Shown piece by piece: positions 11,141-22,477 of a stretch of DNA of 64,000 nt. The stretch spans positions 90,788,599 through 90,852,598 of the forward strand of contig CM060911.1 in the NCBI GenBank assembly GCA_030737875.1, read 5' to 3'. Each line of letters begins with the position of its first letter. Position 1 is the stretch's first letter. This stretch comes from Allium sativum. Its lineage: Eukaryota; Streptophyta; Magnoliopsida; Asparagales; Amaryllidaceae. The notes beneath the pieces are model-generated. The model made no database searches and was not told the origin of the DNA. It saw only the letters and a list, made by a program, of their open reading frames with translations. A program made the position numbers and the translations under genes.

Positions 11141-12318
11141 AAGAGAGAGAATAAAATTGTTTTTTTTAATAATACATGGGTGAACTCAACAAAATGCTGT
11201 ATTCCTCCTATTTTCCAGTTTTTCTAGGTATACTCAGTAATTTCTTGGATCTAAGTAGAATTTAACACAAATTCCAAATTATCCATATAAATTAATTGGA
11301 ATATTTAACAAATTGGACTTACAATTCATTTTCTTAGTTTATTCCACTTTTGATTATTGAAAACTTTTGTGGAAATAAGGATTTTAGTTACATAATTTTC
11401 TATTATTAGTCCCGTTATCTTGAATACAAGACTCAAAGAGAAGATGGAATAAAGAATTGGGATAAACTAAGATTTAAATAGGAATTCTAAAAATGTAGAA
11501 CTCCATCGGATTTATATATATGTAATTAAGATTCAACCCACAGGATTGGCATATATTACACATTAATTACTCTCATCGATTGCTAGTGTAAGCTACAAAA
11601 TTATTTTCTATATTAAATGATTGCATACACTACATTCAATTTGCATATGAATATTTACCAATAATCAATCAGCCTTAGATAATTGAATTTTCAAATTTAC
11701 ACATATTACTATTTCTGACGCTAAAATTTCAAATAATCATAATTTCTCCGTTTGAACTCCAATCGGAATATATGAAAATTATTCAGAAAATCATGGTAAA
11801 AACAATGATATATGTTTCATGGTTAAATTTCAACATCTTCTAAATGTCCATTTTTACCGTTTTCTAATTTTATTAGGTAAGTCCATATTAATTAATAATT
11901 ATAAGACGTGAGGTAGTACGCGATGTTTTTAAATTTTGTTTTTGAGAATGAACAACCGGTTGTATATATTGAAACTTAAACGTTGGTGTTTAAAAAAAAT
12001 CAAAATTATATTTGATTTTTGACTTATTTTCGTTCTTCACAAGAAAGAACATGAAAATTCTGATTTTGAAAGAGCAAATAAATTGTTATTTTGACCAAAA
12101 AAAAAGTGTGGAATTCTGATTTGATGTTACTACAAAAGATACTAACAAAGTAAAACAATAATGGCAAGTAATTAACAGAAATATTTGGAATTGACAATCG
12201 TGCAGTGCATTCCAGGAATGCATATCATGTATATGCGTTATACTTTCTTCACTAATCTATTATTAAGCTCATTATACATATATCAATAAACAATAATTCT
12301 ATTGACCATAAATATACA
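11141..12318. other. AT-rich DNA, no recognised gene
   Basis: No convincing reading frame, RNA gene or terminal repeat was seen between the foldback cluster and the inverted family D LTR end. Confidence 0.5.
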
Positions 12319-13271
12319 TGAGACGACCCGAAATCCCGTTCAGACGGAGACAAGGGTTATCTTTGGAATATAACACAGAAACAGATAATAGCAGATCAAA
12401 AATTAAATAATTACACCAGATAATGAACAATAAAATATACTGGATAAAGGTAATCATCAGAGTTACACAGTATACAGGATCTTACTTAGAACAAATACAG
12501 TTCAGCTATACATAAATGTCTACAGCAGAAAACAAACAAAATATGTACAATAGGAGCTGAACAGCATAAAAAGAAATAAATGATAGAATCCATCTTCAGC
12601 TCCAGCTACCCAGAAAGAACCAGCTAAACCTGAATACAAGGCTGCCCGTGTAGAAAAAGGGGCACCCGAGTTTGAAAGTGAAACAAACTACGAGTCAGTC
12701 ATGGGACTGGTATGAGAAATCCACTCAACACATATATAATTGGCTAATCACAGGACCACGCCACTTTCGTGGAACGGGTTTACTCCATTGGATTGCCAGT
12801 GCTTTTAAAACAGATCTTTCTTTTAAACATCGCTATGCTTTTTATAAAAATGAAGCTGTTATAAGACTCAGTTCCCATCACGCAATGCAACGCAAACCGA
12901 AGGACAGAGTTTTTACCTTATAACGGCCAAATATGCTTGATACGAATAAAACAAAGGCATTTGATATTATTGCTAGTGTTTATATGTTTTGAAAACAATT
13001 TCAAATCATAACTATCAATCATAGACGACATGAGCGTCCCATGCCACTATGTCGCCAAATATATATATACAATCGAAACCGCATCGTCACGTATTTGGAA
13101 ATTGGATTTCCGTCATGAACCAAGGCAAAAGATAGTCCTTACCGGATTCGTGACTCTCTAGCCCGAGCAACAGGACCCAGACTCAGGTGGGCCCTTGGAG
13201 CGACAGGGCCGGTCCACCGATGTGGACTAAAATGTCTGAACAATACGTTTCCCCGCCCTTTGGGGCGTAAA
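12319..13271 (-). mobile_element. Family D LTR end, minus strand, truncated
   Basis: It starts TGAGACGACCCG at 12319, the reverse complement of the family D LTR end at 5595, and tracks that LTR closely: the CCCTTTGGGGCG block, the hairpin near 12.85 kb, and TGACTCGTAGTTTG in minus sense. It stops in the GGGGCGTAA block at 13271, where TGTAATAACCCGG of the next element begins. Only the last 953 bp of the LTR remain, and the continuation is not found beyond the array at 48380. Confidence 0.85.
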
Positions 13272-13646
13272 TGTAATAACCCGGAAAATCTGGGCCAGTT
13301 TAAAATTTTTATTTTTGACAATTTTACCAAATTTTGAATATTTAAAATAGATTATTTTAAATAATATTGTCGAGGAATTTATTTTGAATATAATTCGAAC
13401 GTATATATTATACGCGTCGTCGTTAGAATATAAATATTTATATATAATTATAAATAGAATTGAAAATGGCGCGGTAGTTCGATAATTCGATTTCAAACTT
13501 CAATTGAATGTACCGGATGCAAAACAATCCGGATTTTAGTGAAACCAAAAACATTAGGATCTAATTGATGATATCTTTCTAACGAATCCGAATAATCAAG
13601 GTTTCATAGCGGGGATCAAAAGATATGTCAAGTTGAAAATTCTGAA
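13272..13646 (+). mobile_element. D/C-type LTR start fused to family A LTR
   Basis: It starts TGTAATAACCCGG and is D/C-like throughout (GTGAAACCAAAAACATTAGG, ATCAAAAGATATGTC). It then switches to family A sequence at AAATTCTGAA (13637-13646), a 10-bp string present in both parents: about 150-160 nt downstream of window position 1 in D, and near position 20 of the A LTR. The A LTR's own first bases are missing, so this is a recombination or template-switch junction rather than a clean insertion. Confidence 0.75.
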
Positions 13647-14730
13647 CCAGTTTAAAATTTTTATTTTGGCAATTTTAGCGAGTTTTGAACATTTAAAATG
13701 GATTATTTCAAATAATAACAAAGAGAAATTTATTTTGAATATATTTCGGACGTATATATTATATATGTCATCGTTAGAATATAAATAATTATATATAATT
13801 ATAAATAGAATTGAAAATGGCGTGGTAGTTCGATAATTCGATTTCAAACTTCAATTGGATGTACCGGGTGCAAAATTAACCGGATTTTAGCGAAACTGAA
13901 AATATTAGAATCTAGTTGAAAATATCTTTCCAACGAATCCGAAAAATCGAAATTTCATAGCGGGAATCAAAAGTTATGCCCGGTTGAAAATTCAGAATAG
14001 TCGCTATGTAAATTATACATGGCCCAAAAAGTCATATTTTGCATACGGATGAATTTGGACTCGAAACCACTTCCATTGAGTTCAAAATGCCGTTTAGAAC
14101 TCCGAAAAGTATAAGCTTCGATATATTCCGATATCCGGAATAGTGACTATGGGCTGGAGTTGTTCGGTGAACAATACATAGCCCTTAAAAAGTGAAATTT
14201 TGCATATGAGCTCAGAATTCGACGAGATAAATTTTTATGGATTCATAATGACAAATCATTGTTGAGTTCCAAATGGCGCGTCGAACGGAGTCAGTATGTG
14301 GCCGTGCGAGCTAAAACAGTTCAGGGTAAAACGAGCAGTCATTTTACAAAGGAACATTGTTGATACGACCTCGGAATTCAATTCTACTTTTTTTTCTAGA
14401 TTCGTATCATCTAATAATGGTTAAATCCAAGAGGGCTTGATTTTTTGAGTTAGCATGTGAGCGTGGGAGAAGAAAAGGTGCGCCAAAATCGCATTTTTAG
14501 AGCTTATCTGAGCATTTTTGTATTTTTTTTTGAATGGTCAAACGAACTCGGAATTCGACGAAACTTGTTTCGTTGGACTCATCTTCACGTCTACTATCTC
14601 GTGTCCGAAATCCGCGGCCATCAGAGATCGCTAGCGTTCAGGCGATACGCGAGAAACTAACATATAATCACTTTTACTCCATTTTTCTCTTCATAATTTC
14701 ATTTCTCTCTTCCTCTTCAAAAACTCAAAA

Positions 14731-14865
14731 ATGGCGTCCACCCTCCACCATGACGCTGCCCACCCTCCCCTCGGCCACCGCCGGCCTCCCTCCGGGCGCC
14801 GCACCCCATCCTCCTCCTCCCCTCCTCCTCCTCTTCCTTCTCCTCTCTCCATTTGCAAACCCTAA
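14731..14865 (+). other. 44-codon Pro/Ser/Arg-rich open frame in A LTR
   Basis: ATGGCGTCC follows an AT-rich leader (TTCATAATTTCATTTCTCTC) and opens a 44-codon frame starting MASTLHHDAAHPPLGHRRPP and ending LSICKP, then TAA. The frame is intact in A copies 2 (35927-36061) and 3 (43231-43365), where the start context is the strong plant form AACAATGGCG. Those copies are too similar to test for selection. It is either a captured first-exon fragment or a leader ORF. No homologue is recognised. Confidence 0.3.
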
Positions 14866-15384
14866 GCCCCTACACCCAAACACCACCACCGCGGCCACCA
14901 CGGGCCCCACCACCTCCACCCACACCCTCCCCCACGTCCATCAGGCCCGCGCCCCCCCTCCAGCCCCCTCAATTCCGGCCGTGGGCCCCGCTACACCCAA
15001 AAACCTATTTTCACCAAAATTACCCGTTTTGCAAATAAGTCCCTGACCGTATTTCGCGAATAACTCCCAAACGGTGCGTTTTTGGCCAAAGTCCCTCAAG
15101 ACCAAAGTCGTAGAGCACGAAATTCTCTTCGATTTGGCTATATGGAAGTCGTGTTTTGGAGTTCGGAGCTGCCCGGAAAACGCGTTTAAAGTCTGCTGTC
15201 CGGAAGCGGTAAAATTCGTGTACTTTCGCGATTTCCGGCGAAATGGCACATTTTCGGCAAGAAGACCACCAGGCAAAAGTTGTTCAGAATGGCGTGCTTG
15301 TGCTAGAAAAAAAGAGGGTGTGAAGATTGAAGCTCGTTTGCAAATTCTAGGACCCAAACAGCGAATCCGGGCGTTAGAAAAAAA

Positions 15385-15553
15385 GTGAGTTTTCTCCGTT
15401 TTAAAGCTTCTACAGTTTTGACATATGAAATAAATAAAAATATGATCTTTATATTATAGAGAGGACAAAAATCCGATTTTTAGCTTATAGAAGATATAAA
15501 GATGAGATTTTTATATAATGTAGATAATAAAAATGTGATTTTTATACATGTAG
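15385..15553 (+). other. Putative 169-bp intron in A LTR (copy 1)
   Basis: The donor is AAAA|GTGAGT at 15385 and the acceptor is ACATGTAG ending at 15553, with AT-rich sequence between. The same interval occurs at 36581-36749 and 43885-44053. The following block, CGGCTACGGGCAACGAAAG, is conserved in families C and D after their acceptor-like sites and runs about 85 bp to a second donor-like GTGAGA. Splicing is unproven. Confidence 0.35.
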
Positions 15554-15607
15554 CGGCTACGGGCAACGAAAGTGACAAAAGGCGAGAACGACGAGATTTT
15601 CTACATA

Positions 15608-15612
15608 AGAAG
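15608..15612 (+). repeat. Target duplication AGAAG, left of B element
   Basis: AGAAG is repeated at 29499-29503, immediately after the B element. The undisturbed site in A copies 2 and 3 has a single AGAAG (36804-36808 and 44108-44112), which confirms a 5-bp duplication. Confidence 0.95.
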
Positions 15613-18464
15613 TGTAATGACCCGCATTTTTAGAGATATATAATTAATTTATTTAATTATATAATTGGTGATTTAGAGAAGTTAATGATCGTTTAATTAA
15701 ATAATATTGAATATTTAATAAATAATTATAATATAATAATATATTATAATGTCGAAATAGTCGGAAATAGTGAAATTCACAGTATCATGTGAATTGAATA
15801 GCATACGAGATTTGGTGGAGTTTCAATTCGAAATATAATAACGATTATATTCAATCGACGACAGTTTGAACGTATAATTATATTATAATTAAAATCGAGC
15901 CTGAAATGGCGCTGCAGTTCGCGATTTGGCGATTCGAACTTCAACTGAATGTACAGGATTCGTTTTAAGCCGGATTTCTGTGAAACAAGAAACGTGTGGA
16001 GCTGGTGGGGTATATCTTTCTAGTGGAAGAGAAAAATCTGGATTTCGTTGTGTAGATTTTGATTTACGTCCAAATCAAATTTCAGAAAAGTCGCTGTGGA
16101 TTTCCTTTATAATTTGCGACGCTTTATATACGTTATAAAAGGATTTTCGATATAAACTGAATATCGATAAATCTGAAATCTGAAATATCAAGCTGTAAAT
16201 TTCTGATATGATATTCTGAAGCTGTATAATATCATATGTGAAGATATACGATAATATTTAATTTTAAATATTTAATTTAATAATATTTAAATATATTTAT
16301 ATATTTAAATAGACTATTTAGAGCTTTAAAAATAGTCGGTTTTGCAAACGAAGTCGGAATTCGACAAAACTAATTTTGTTAGATCCGCAATGTCAAATTA
16401 TTGCTAGATGTCAGTTTCCGTGATTTTTAGAGTCACTGTGTGGCCGTACGGATTTTTAGAGTGAGAAACAGTCAGTATTTCGACGGTTAAAAATACGCTG
16501 TGTGAGCATACGGAGTCGGAATTCGACGAAACCAGTTTCGTTGGGACCATAATGTCGAGCTCTAGCTACATGTCCAGTTTCATGATTTTTGAATATAGTG
16601 TGTGATTTCAGAAATTTTAAAGGGACGATATAAAACTGCAGTTGATTATAAATTAATTTAATAATCAAAATAAAATATCTAAAATCCCAACCCTTATAAA
16701 TAACCCCCCTCTTAACCTTAAAACCTAATTCTAAAGGTCAACAGACAATAAACTGAGCCACCACAAATTTACACAGCAAAAAAACCATTTTCAGTCTTCC
16801 AAATACAAAACAAAATCCAAAAGAAAGCAAACAAAAATCTACAAACCCTAATATACAAATGTACGAGTTGCTGGTGAGCTGCTCTTCGATGCAGTGGGGT
16901 TAGTTTTAAGCTCGACATCATCTTTGTCGAAGCGGTTTTTGTACAGCGTTGGTTTCCTAGATCTAGGGTTCCATGTATCCGGAGATATGAGCATCGAATG
17001 CAAGAACTGAGAGTAGGATGGTGTTTGCGAGGTTGTTTGGAGTGTGTACACAAGGGATGGTGGATTCCGGTGATACTTGGTGTCGCGCGGTTCCAGTTCA
17101 GCTACAGGTAGCTCGGTGTCGCTTCCTACAGGGAGGGTTCGAACAGTAAATACAAATGAGTGGTTGGTGAAGAATTCGAAGAAGAGATTGATGATGTAAT
17201 AGATTTAAGCTTTTATGTATCATAGAAGGAGGAGTGGGGATCGAAAGGACTGGAAATGGATGAGAGGATACAGGCGACGGATTTTGTGGAGTCGGGGAAG
17301 ACAAGCAGGAGCGGGTACGGGCTTTTGAGGGATTTAGTGGGCCGACGTTTTGAAATAAGGGTAAAGGCCCAAGTGGTATTTAAAAACCTAAGTGTTTATT
17401 TATTTTTCTAAGTACTAACTTATAAAATTTGTATCTCTCTCATACATAATCAGTTTGACGAAATGTAAGTTGCGTTGGGACCGTATGGACGGGAGCAACA
17501 CAATGAGACTGACCGGGAGTGAATCCGAGCTCGTTACAATTTATGGCGAAATAAATTGTTCGACTGAATCAGATAACGCAAACCGACATTTATCGGTTAA
17601 CGCGCAAATGTGAGTAAATCTCACTAACTTTGTTCAGTTTATATTTGTATAAACTGTACTTTATTTTTAATGATTGATTGCTGTATATTGATTGTTAAAT
17701 TGGACTGTTAAATTGGAATGTTAAATAGATTTGATTGAAAACGTAGATATAGTTATATATAGAAAACCGTCAATCAAATATGGATTCTGATTATCTGTAT
17801 ATTTCATGTTGGGATGAAATTGATGTATATTATACTGTGTAACATCTGTGGATGCAGGGAAACAGGTTGGAGGAATCCGACTGGATTCCTCAACAGTTAT
17901 TTTATTGTTTTTCATATATTTTGATATATGATGTGAATCATAACCTGTTGTTGATTTGTGTGTGTATGGACGAGATTAAACATCGTGATTTGATATGATT
18001 GAATACCATAACATACGGGATGTTGACAAAGGGGATTTTCAAAGTGATATTGAAAATAGAATATTTATAAAATGGGATATTTATAAATAAGAGATATTTA
18101 TAAAGTGGAATATTTATAAATAGGAAATGTTTATAAATTGGGATATTTATAAATAGGAGATATTCAAAAAGGAAATAATTTCAAAACATTTCTTTTTGAA
18201 TGGAAAGGCCTGTGTGGCGAGTTTGGGGATTTCCCGATGCTCCCGTTACAAAGGAGGTTATGGCGAATTTTCCCGGGAATTTAAGGAGTTAGAATATTTC
18301 AAGTATAAATTTGAAAAGGAAATATTTGTAAACCATTTACAAATAGAATTGGAAAGGAAACATTATAAAAAGGGAAATCATTTTTAAAGGGTAGAACCGT
18401 TATTTAAAAGTAAATCTTTTCCAATGAATAAAACGTTGTTAAAAAGGAAATCTTTATAAAGTGA

Positions 18465-19790
18465 AGTTAGTTAATCGAATATAGACATTCGAAAAGAGAA
18501 ATCGAATATGGTATTCGAAGTTAGTTAATCGAATATAGACATTCGAAAAGAGAAATCGAATATGGTATTCGAAGTTAGTTAATCGAATATAGACATTCGA
18601 AAAGAGAAATCGAATATGGTATTCGAAGTAGTTAATCGAGTATAGACATTCGAAAGGAGAAATCGAATATGGTATTCGAAGTTAGTTAATCGAATATGTT
18701 ATTCGAAAGGGGTTAGTTTGTCGAGTTAGTCAGTTAGAGTTAATCAGTTAGAATTAATCAGTTAGAGTTAATCAGTTAGAATTAACCAGTTGGAGTTAAT
18801 TAGTTAGAGTTAATCGATTAGAGTTAACACGAACTAGAATTAATCAAATATAGTTATTTGAGACAGAGTTAGTCAAACATAGTATTCAGGGTAAGTTGCC
18901 ATCTTGTATGACTGCTAGCGTAATTCGCAGGGCTGCAGATAGCCTAAGGCGGTCGGATGTTTCCTGAGGGAATCAGGCGTACCCATTGTGATCGCTGCGA
19001 TCTAGAGTCAAGCGAATGGAGTTAAATAGAGTTGTCGAATAATAGTTGTTCGAATGGAGTTAAATAGAGTTGTCGAATAATAGTTGTTCGAATGGAGTTA
19101 AATAGAGTTAATCGAATAGTAGTTATTCGAATAGAGTTAAATGGAGTTAAATCGAATATTAGTTATTCGATATGAGTAATCAAGTTAAGATAATCAAGTT
19201 AAGATAATCAAGTTAAGATAATCGAGTTAAGTTAGCAAGTTAAGTTATCAAGTCAAGATGATTGAGTCAAGTGATTTAGTTAAGATAATCGAGTTAAGTT
19301 AGCAAGTTAAGTTATCAAGTCAAGATGATCGAGTAAAGTAAATAAGTTCAGTTCGTCGAGTTAAATTAATCGATGTTAGTTTCATCGAAAGGAATTAATC
19401 GATGTTAGTTTCATCGAAAGGAGTTATCGATGTTAGTTTCATCGAAAGGAGTTATCGATGTTAGTTTCATCGAAAGGAATTAATCGATGTTAGTTTCATC
19501 GAAAGGAGTTATCGATGTTAGTTTCATCGAAAGGAGTTATCGATGTTAGTTTCATCGAAGGGAGTTATCGATGTTAGTTTCATCGAAGGGAGTTATCGAA
19601 TATAGTTTATTCGAAAGTGAGATTTTCAAATATGAGATATTTGAAAGGAAGAGTTATCGAATATTAGTTATTCGAAGAGAGATTATCGAATATCGTTTAT
19701 TCGAGAAGGAGTAAATCGAATATAGGTTATTCGAAGAAGAGTTAATCAAATAGAGATTTCTCGAAGAGAGTTAATCGGCAAATTCGATTA
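18465..19790 (+). repeat. Micro-hairpin minisatellite block in B 5' LTR
   Basis: Several tandem series follow one another. First come units of about 63 bp with TCGAATATGGTATTCGA and TCGAATATAGACATTCGA (18465-18710), then GTTAGAGTTAATCA units (18720-18830), then TCGAATAATAGTTGTTCGA units (19020-19160). Next are AAGATAATCAAGTT units (19165-19340) and nine or more units of 28-31 bp with TCGATGTTAGTTTCATCGA (19370-19590), followed by single TCGAATA..TATTCGA hairpins. Most units contain a 6-8 bp inverted repeat around a 3-7 nt loop. The block is nearly unchanged in the 3' LTR (26077-27390). Confidence 0.85.
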
Positions 19791-21369
19791 TACCGAATTC
19801 GGGAAAGTACTTAAACTTTCCAGTGTTTAAATAGAGTTTTATTTATTTATAAATAAATAAGTGTTAGGTTAACTATTCACTAATAAGAATAGAAGTTATA
19901 ATTTAAGTTAGATAATTCGAAAGGAGGGATTATAACGTTATCGTTATAACCAATGTTTTAAATATAGAAGTGGATTAGTAAAATTGGATCCGAGAAAGGC
20001 GTAAAGAAGTTGTTAAAGGTTAAAAGATAAACTTTGACCATTTCGAAGTTATAACGTTGTTCAGTTAAGGTCTGAGAGGTAATTATACCCCAACTTGAGT
20101 GACTTCCTTCTTAACTAAGAAATGGTAAGGTTTGATCGTAAAGGAGTTTTGGAAATGTTTTCCAAACGAGAATCAGAAATGTTTTCTGATAAAAGAAAAT
20201 AAGAATTTAGAATATAGGGAAACAGGAGATGTAAAATGAACTAAAGAGATAAATGTTAAATGATGTTTGTTCGATATAATTTCCATCTGGGAATAATATC
20301 GTTGTTTGCACACTTGTTTTTCTTTGATAGTTAACTCACAGACTATCGAAGTTTTGACCATTTTAACGTTGTTAATATGGAGAGACCGGTTGGATTATTA
20401 TCCATAGAACCACTCTGTATTGGCATAAGCGTTGCGAATCATATATGCCAAAGATAATTGAAGACGGAGAAAAATGCAAGGGCTATCCTGTTTACAGAAT
20501 AGTGCCTTCGGTTTGTCCAGTCCCAGGACAACTTGTATGGACGAAGGTCTGACGGAGTATATCCAATGGATCGCGTAAGTTGATCTGTTCAAACGTATTC
20601 ACGTTTGGTGGCGGAGGAATTCGTTTCTCTTAGCTGTATACCCGTGTTATTTTTGGATAAGTCAATTTGTGATTTGGCGGGTATGACGATGTGACATTTC
20701 TAAGTGAATGAAGATGGATGTCTGACATAGTATTTCCAGACGATCACGTACATTGATTTCTTCAACTATACCAAGAGTGGAAGCGGAGAAGGAAACTTCT
20801 TTTAGCTGACACGTAATGTATTGTTGTAGACATTAATTAGTGATTCTGATGGATCTGACAATGTGGCATTCGAAGTGAATCTGATGTGATGATAAAGCGT
20901 AGTTTCTAGCCTCATCAACCGGTAAATGACAGAAATCGGGCAGGCAGCATGGCTAAGTCGGTCGCACCGAAGTAGGGTGTATAATCACCTATCTAGAGAA
21001 TATTCATTTGTTTCTTAAATCTATCAATGCTGTCCCATATATATATATACGGGTACGGTTGCTGATCCCAACCGTTGGTGATGTACATTCGATACACTCA
21101 AGCGAAATGAGTGGTCGGTCATGTGTGGCTGAGTTGCAAGATGTTCTTGTTGAACTCCAGTGTATCGTTCCTAGAGTACACTGATCGGAAGGTGATTCCA
21201 TACCTTGTCATAGTTGGAAAATCCATTACCCAATACGTGCTTGCGGTTTTGATTGTATACTATACATGTAGAACGTGAGATGCAAGCGTTTCTACTAGAC
21301 TGATATTTATTTGTACTTAGACATTATTATAATATCAGAATGATATTGCTTTGCAAAAATATTTTGGAT

Positions 21370-21417
21370 TCTCATAAGGGAAAAACCCGTTCCGTTCTGC
21401 GGCGTGGTCTTATGAGA
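21370..21417 (+). other. Conserved hairpin near LTR 3' end, family B
   Basis: The 9-bp arms TCTCATAAG (21370-21378) and CTTATGAGA (21409-21417) enclose a 30-nt loop containing AACCCGTTCCG and GGCGTGG. It occupies the place of the GCTGTTATAAG hairpin of A and C and keeps ATAAG/CTTAT at the loop side. It is repeated in the 3' LTR at 28979-29026. Confidence 0.55.
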
Positions 21418-21892
21418 TATCGTTTACTTGTTTATATACTTGTTTAAATTGTTTTACTCATACCAGTCCCATGACTGACCCAGAGTTTACTTTGTTGTTT
21501 TCCCTAAACTCTTGGGTGCCTAAATTTGTACGGGCAGTCAAGTAGTCGGGTTTTACAGATATACTGGAAGAGCTTGGAGCAGGAGGCTTCAAGATCATAT
21601 AGCTATAGTTATTTCCGCTGTGTTGTAAGTGCTGTACTCTGATAAGTGCTATTGTATACATAACTGTTATATTCCAAAGTTATGTTATCTATTATGTGTT
21701 ATTCGTTCCGCTGTGAGGTTCGTGTTACTCTGATGTTATGTTCTTCTCCTTCCTCTATTCTAAGTTTCTATCTTATCTATTCTCACCCTCTGTCTTCTTT
21801 CTATTAGTTTCTTGAATTTCCAGTGCAATTTGGGGTTGGACTTGTGTTATTTAGTCAGCTCAAATTCCCCCGGATTTTCGGGTCACTACAGT

Positions 21893-21904
21893 TGGTATCA
21901 GAGC
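21893..21904 (+). other. Primer-binding site (initiator tRNA-Met), family B
   Basis: TGGTATCAGAGC, complementary to the 3' end of plant initiator tRNA-Met, lies 2 nt after the LTR end. Confidence 0.9.
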
Positions 21905-21949
21905 TTAAGTTAAGTAATACCTTGGCTCTGTGGCGTAATTCAGTAGAGA

Positions 21950-21968
21950 TGGGATTAGTAATATCCTA
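21950..21968 (+). other. Hairpin with TAGTAAT loop after PBS, family B
   Basis: The arms TGGGAT and ATCCTA pair with one G-T wobble around the loop TAGTAAT. The same loop with different arms follows the primer-binding site in family A. Confidence 0.55.
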
Positions 21969-22452
21969 GATTGAGTTTGAGTGTATATATATACGAGTGC
22001 GTATTTGTATTTGATATAAAAATGGTTTTATATTGTGGACATTCATTGGTTGAGTTGTTTGTGAATGCTGGTCGATCGGTTTGATCCACTGTATCGATAA
22101 GGGTTACTAAACACTCGAATACGATGAACCGTCATGGTATGTTTTGAAAGAGGGTAAATGGAATAATTTCACCCGAATATATTTGATATAGTATATTGGT
22201 TGTGTTGGTTGTTATTATAATCGAGTAAGATTATAAAAAGGTAAAATGGTTATATATAACTAATCAGAATTCATATAAGTAAAGTATATGAAATAAGATG
22301 AATTAAATCTGAATTTAAATCAGATTTGGAATTAAAATAAGAAAATTTTAAGTTCCTGGGAGATTTTGAAATGTTTTAAAAATGGAAGTATTTGGTAATG
22401 ATTTTGAAAATGAATATAGTATTGAACTCACTTTGATCGCTGGAAAATAATT

Positions 22453-22477
22453 CTGATGATGGTGTACACATCATCAG
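22453..22477 (+). other. Candidate dimerisation hairpin, family B
   Basis: The arms CTGATGAT (22453-22460) and ATCATCAG (22470-22477) flank one unpaired G and the perfect palindrome GTGTACAC (22462-22469). Families A and C have the same arms with other palindromes. Its position about 550 nt after the primer-binding site would suit a genomic RNA signal; that role is inferred. Confidence 0.6.

Larger units (their letters stand above)
15613..21890 (+). mobile_element. 5' LTR of family B
   Basis: TG...CA LTR ending in GGGTCACTACA directly before the primer-binding site. From left to right it has an AT-rich start with the GGCGCTGCAGTTCG module, a region with AATAAATAA and TATAAATA motifs near 16.69 kb, a GC-richer stretch (16.9-17.3 kb), the hairpin minisatellite block (18.46-19.79 kb) and the conserved end domain (20.4-21.8 kb). 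Its last 104 bp do not match the 3' LTR. Confidence 0.92.

Noticed and set aside
14534..15046. 170-codon plus-strand frame in A LTRs (also 35730-36242 and 43034-43546)
   Set aside because: It spans LTR sequence of ordinary AT-rich type and then the GC island in a frame different from the ATGGCG start. The low-complexity Pro/Thr/Leu part follows composition, and the frame is absent in C and D.
14941..15357. 138-codon minus and 104-codon plus frames over the same A LTR stretch
   Set aside because: Two long overlapping frames on opposite strands in a GC-richer segment suggest composition. The copies are too similar to show selection and no domain is recognised.
18465..19790. CRISPR-like array
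   Set aside because: Units are contiguous or nearly so, without unique spacers of constant length. The context is a plant LTR retrotransposon.
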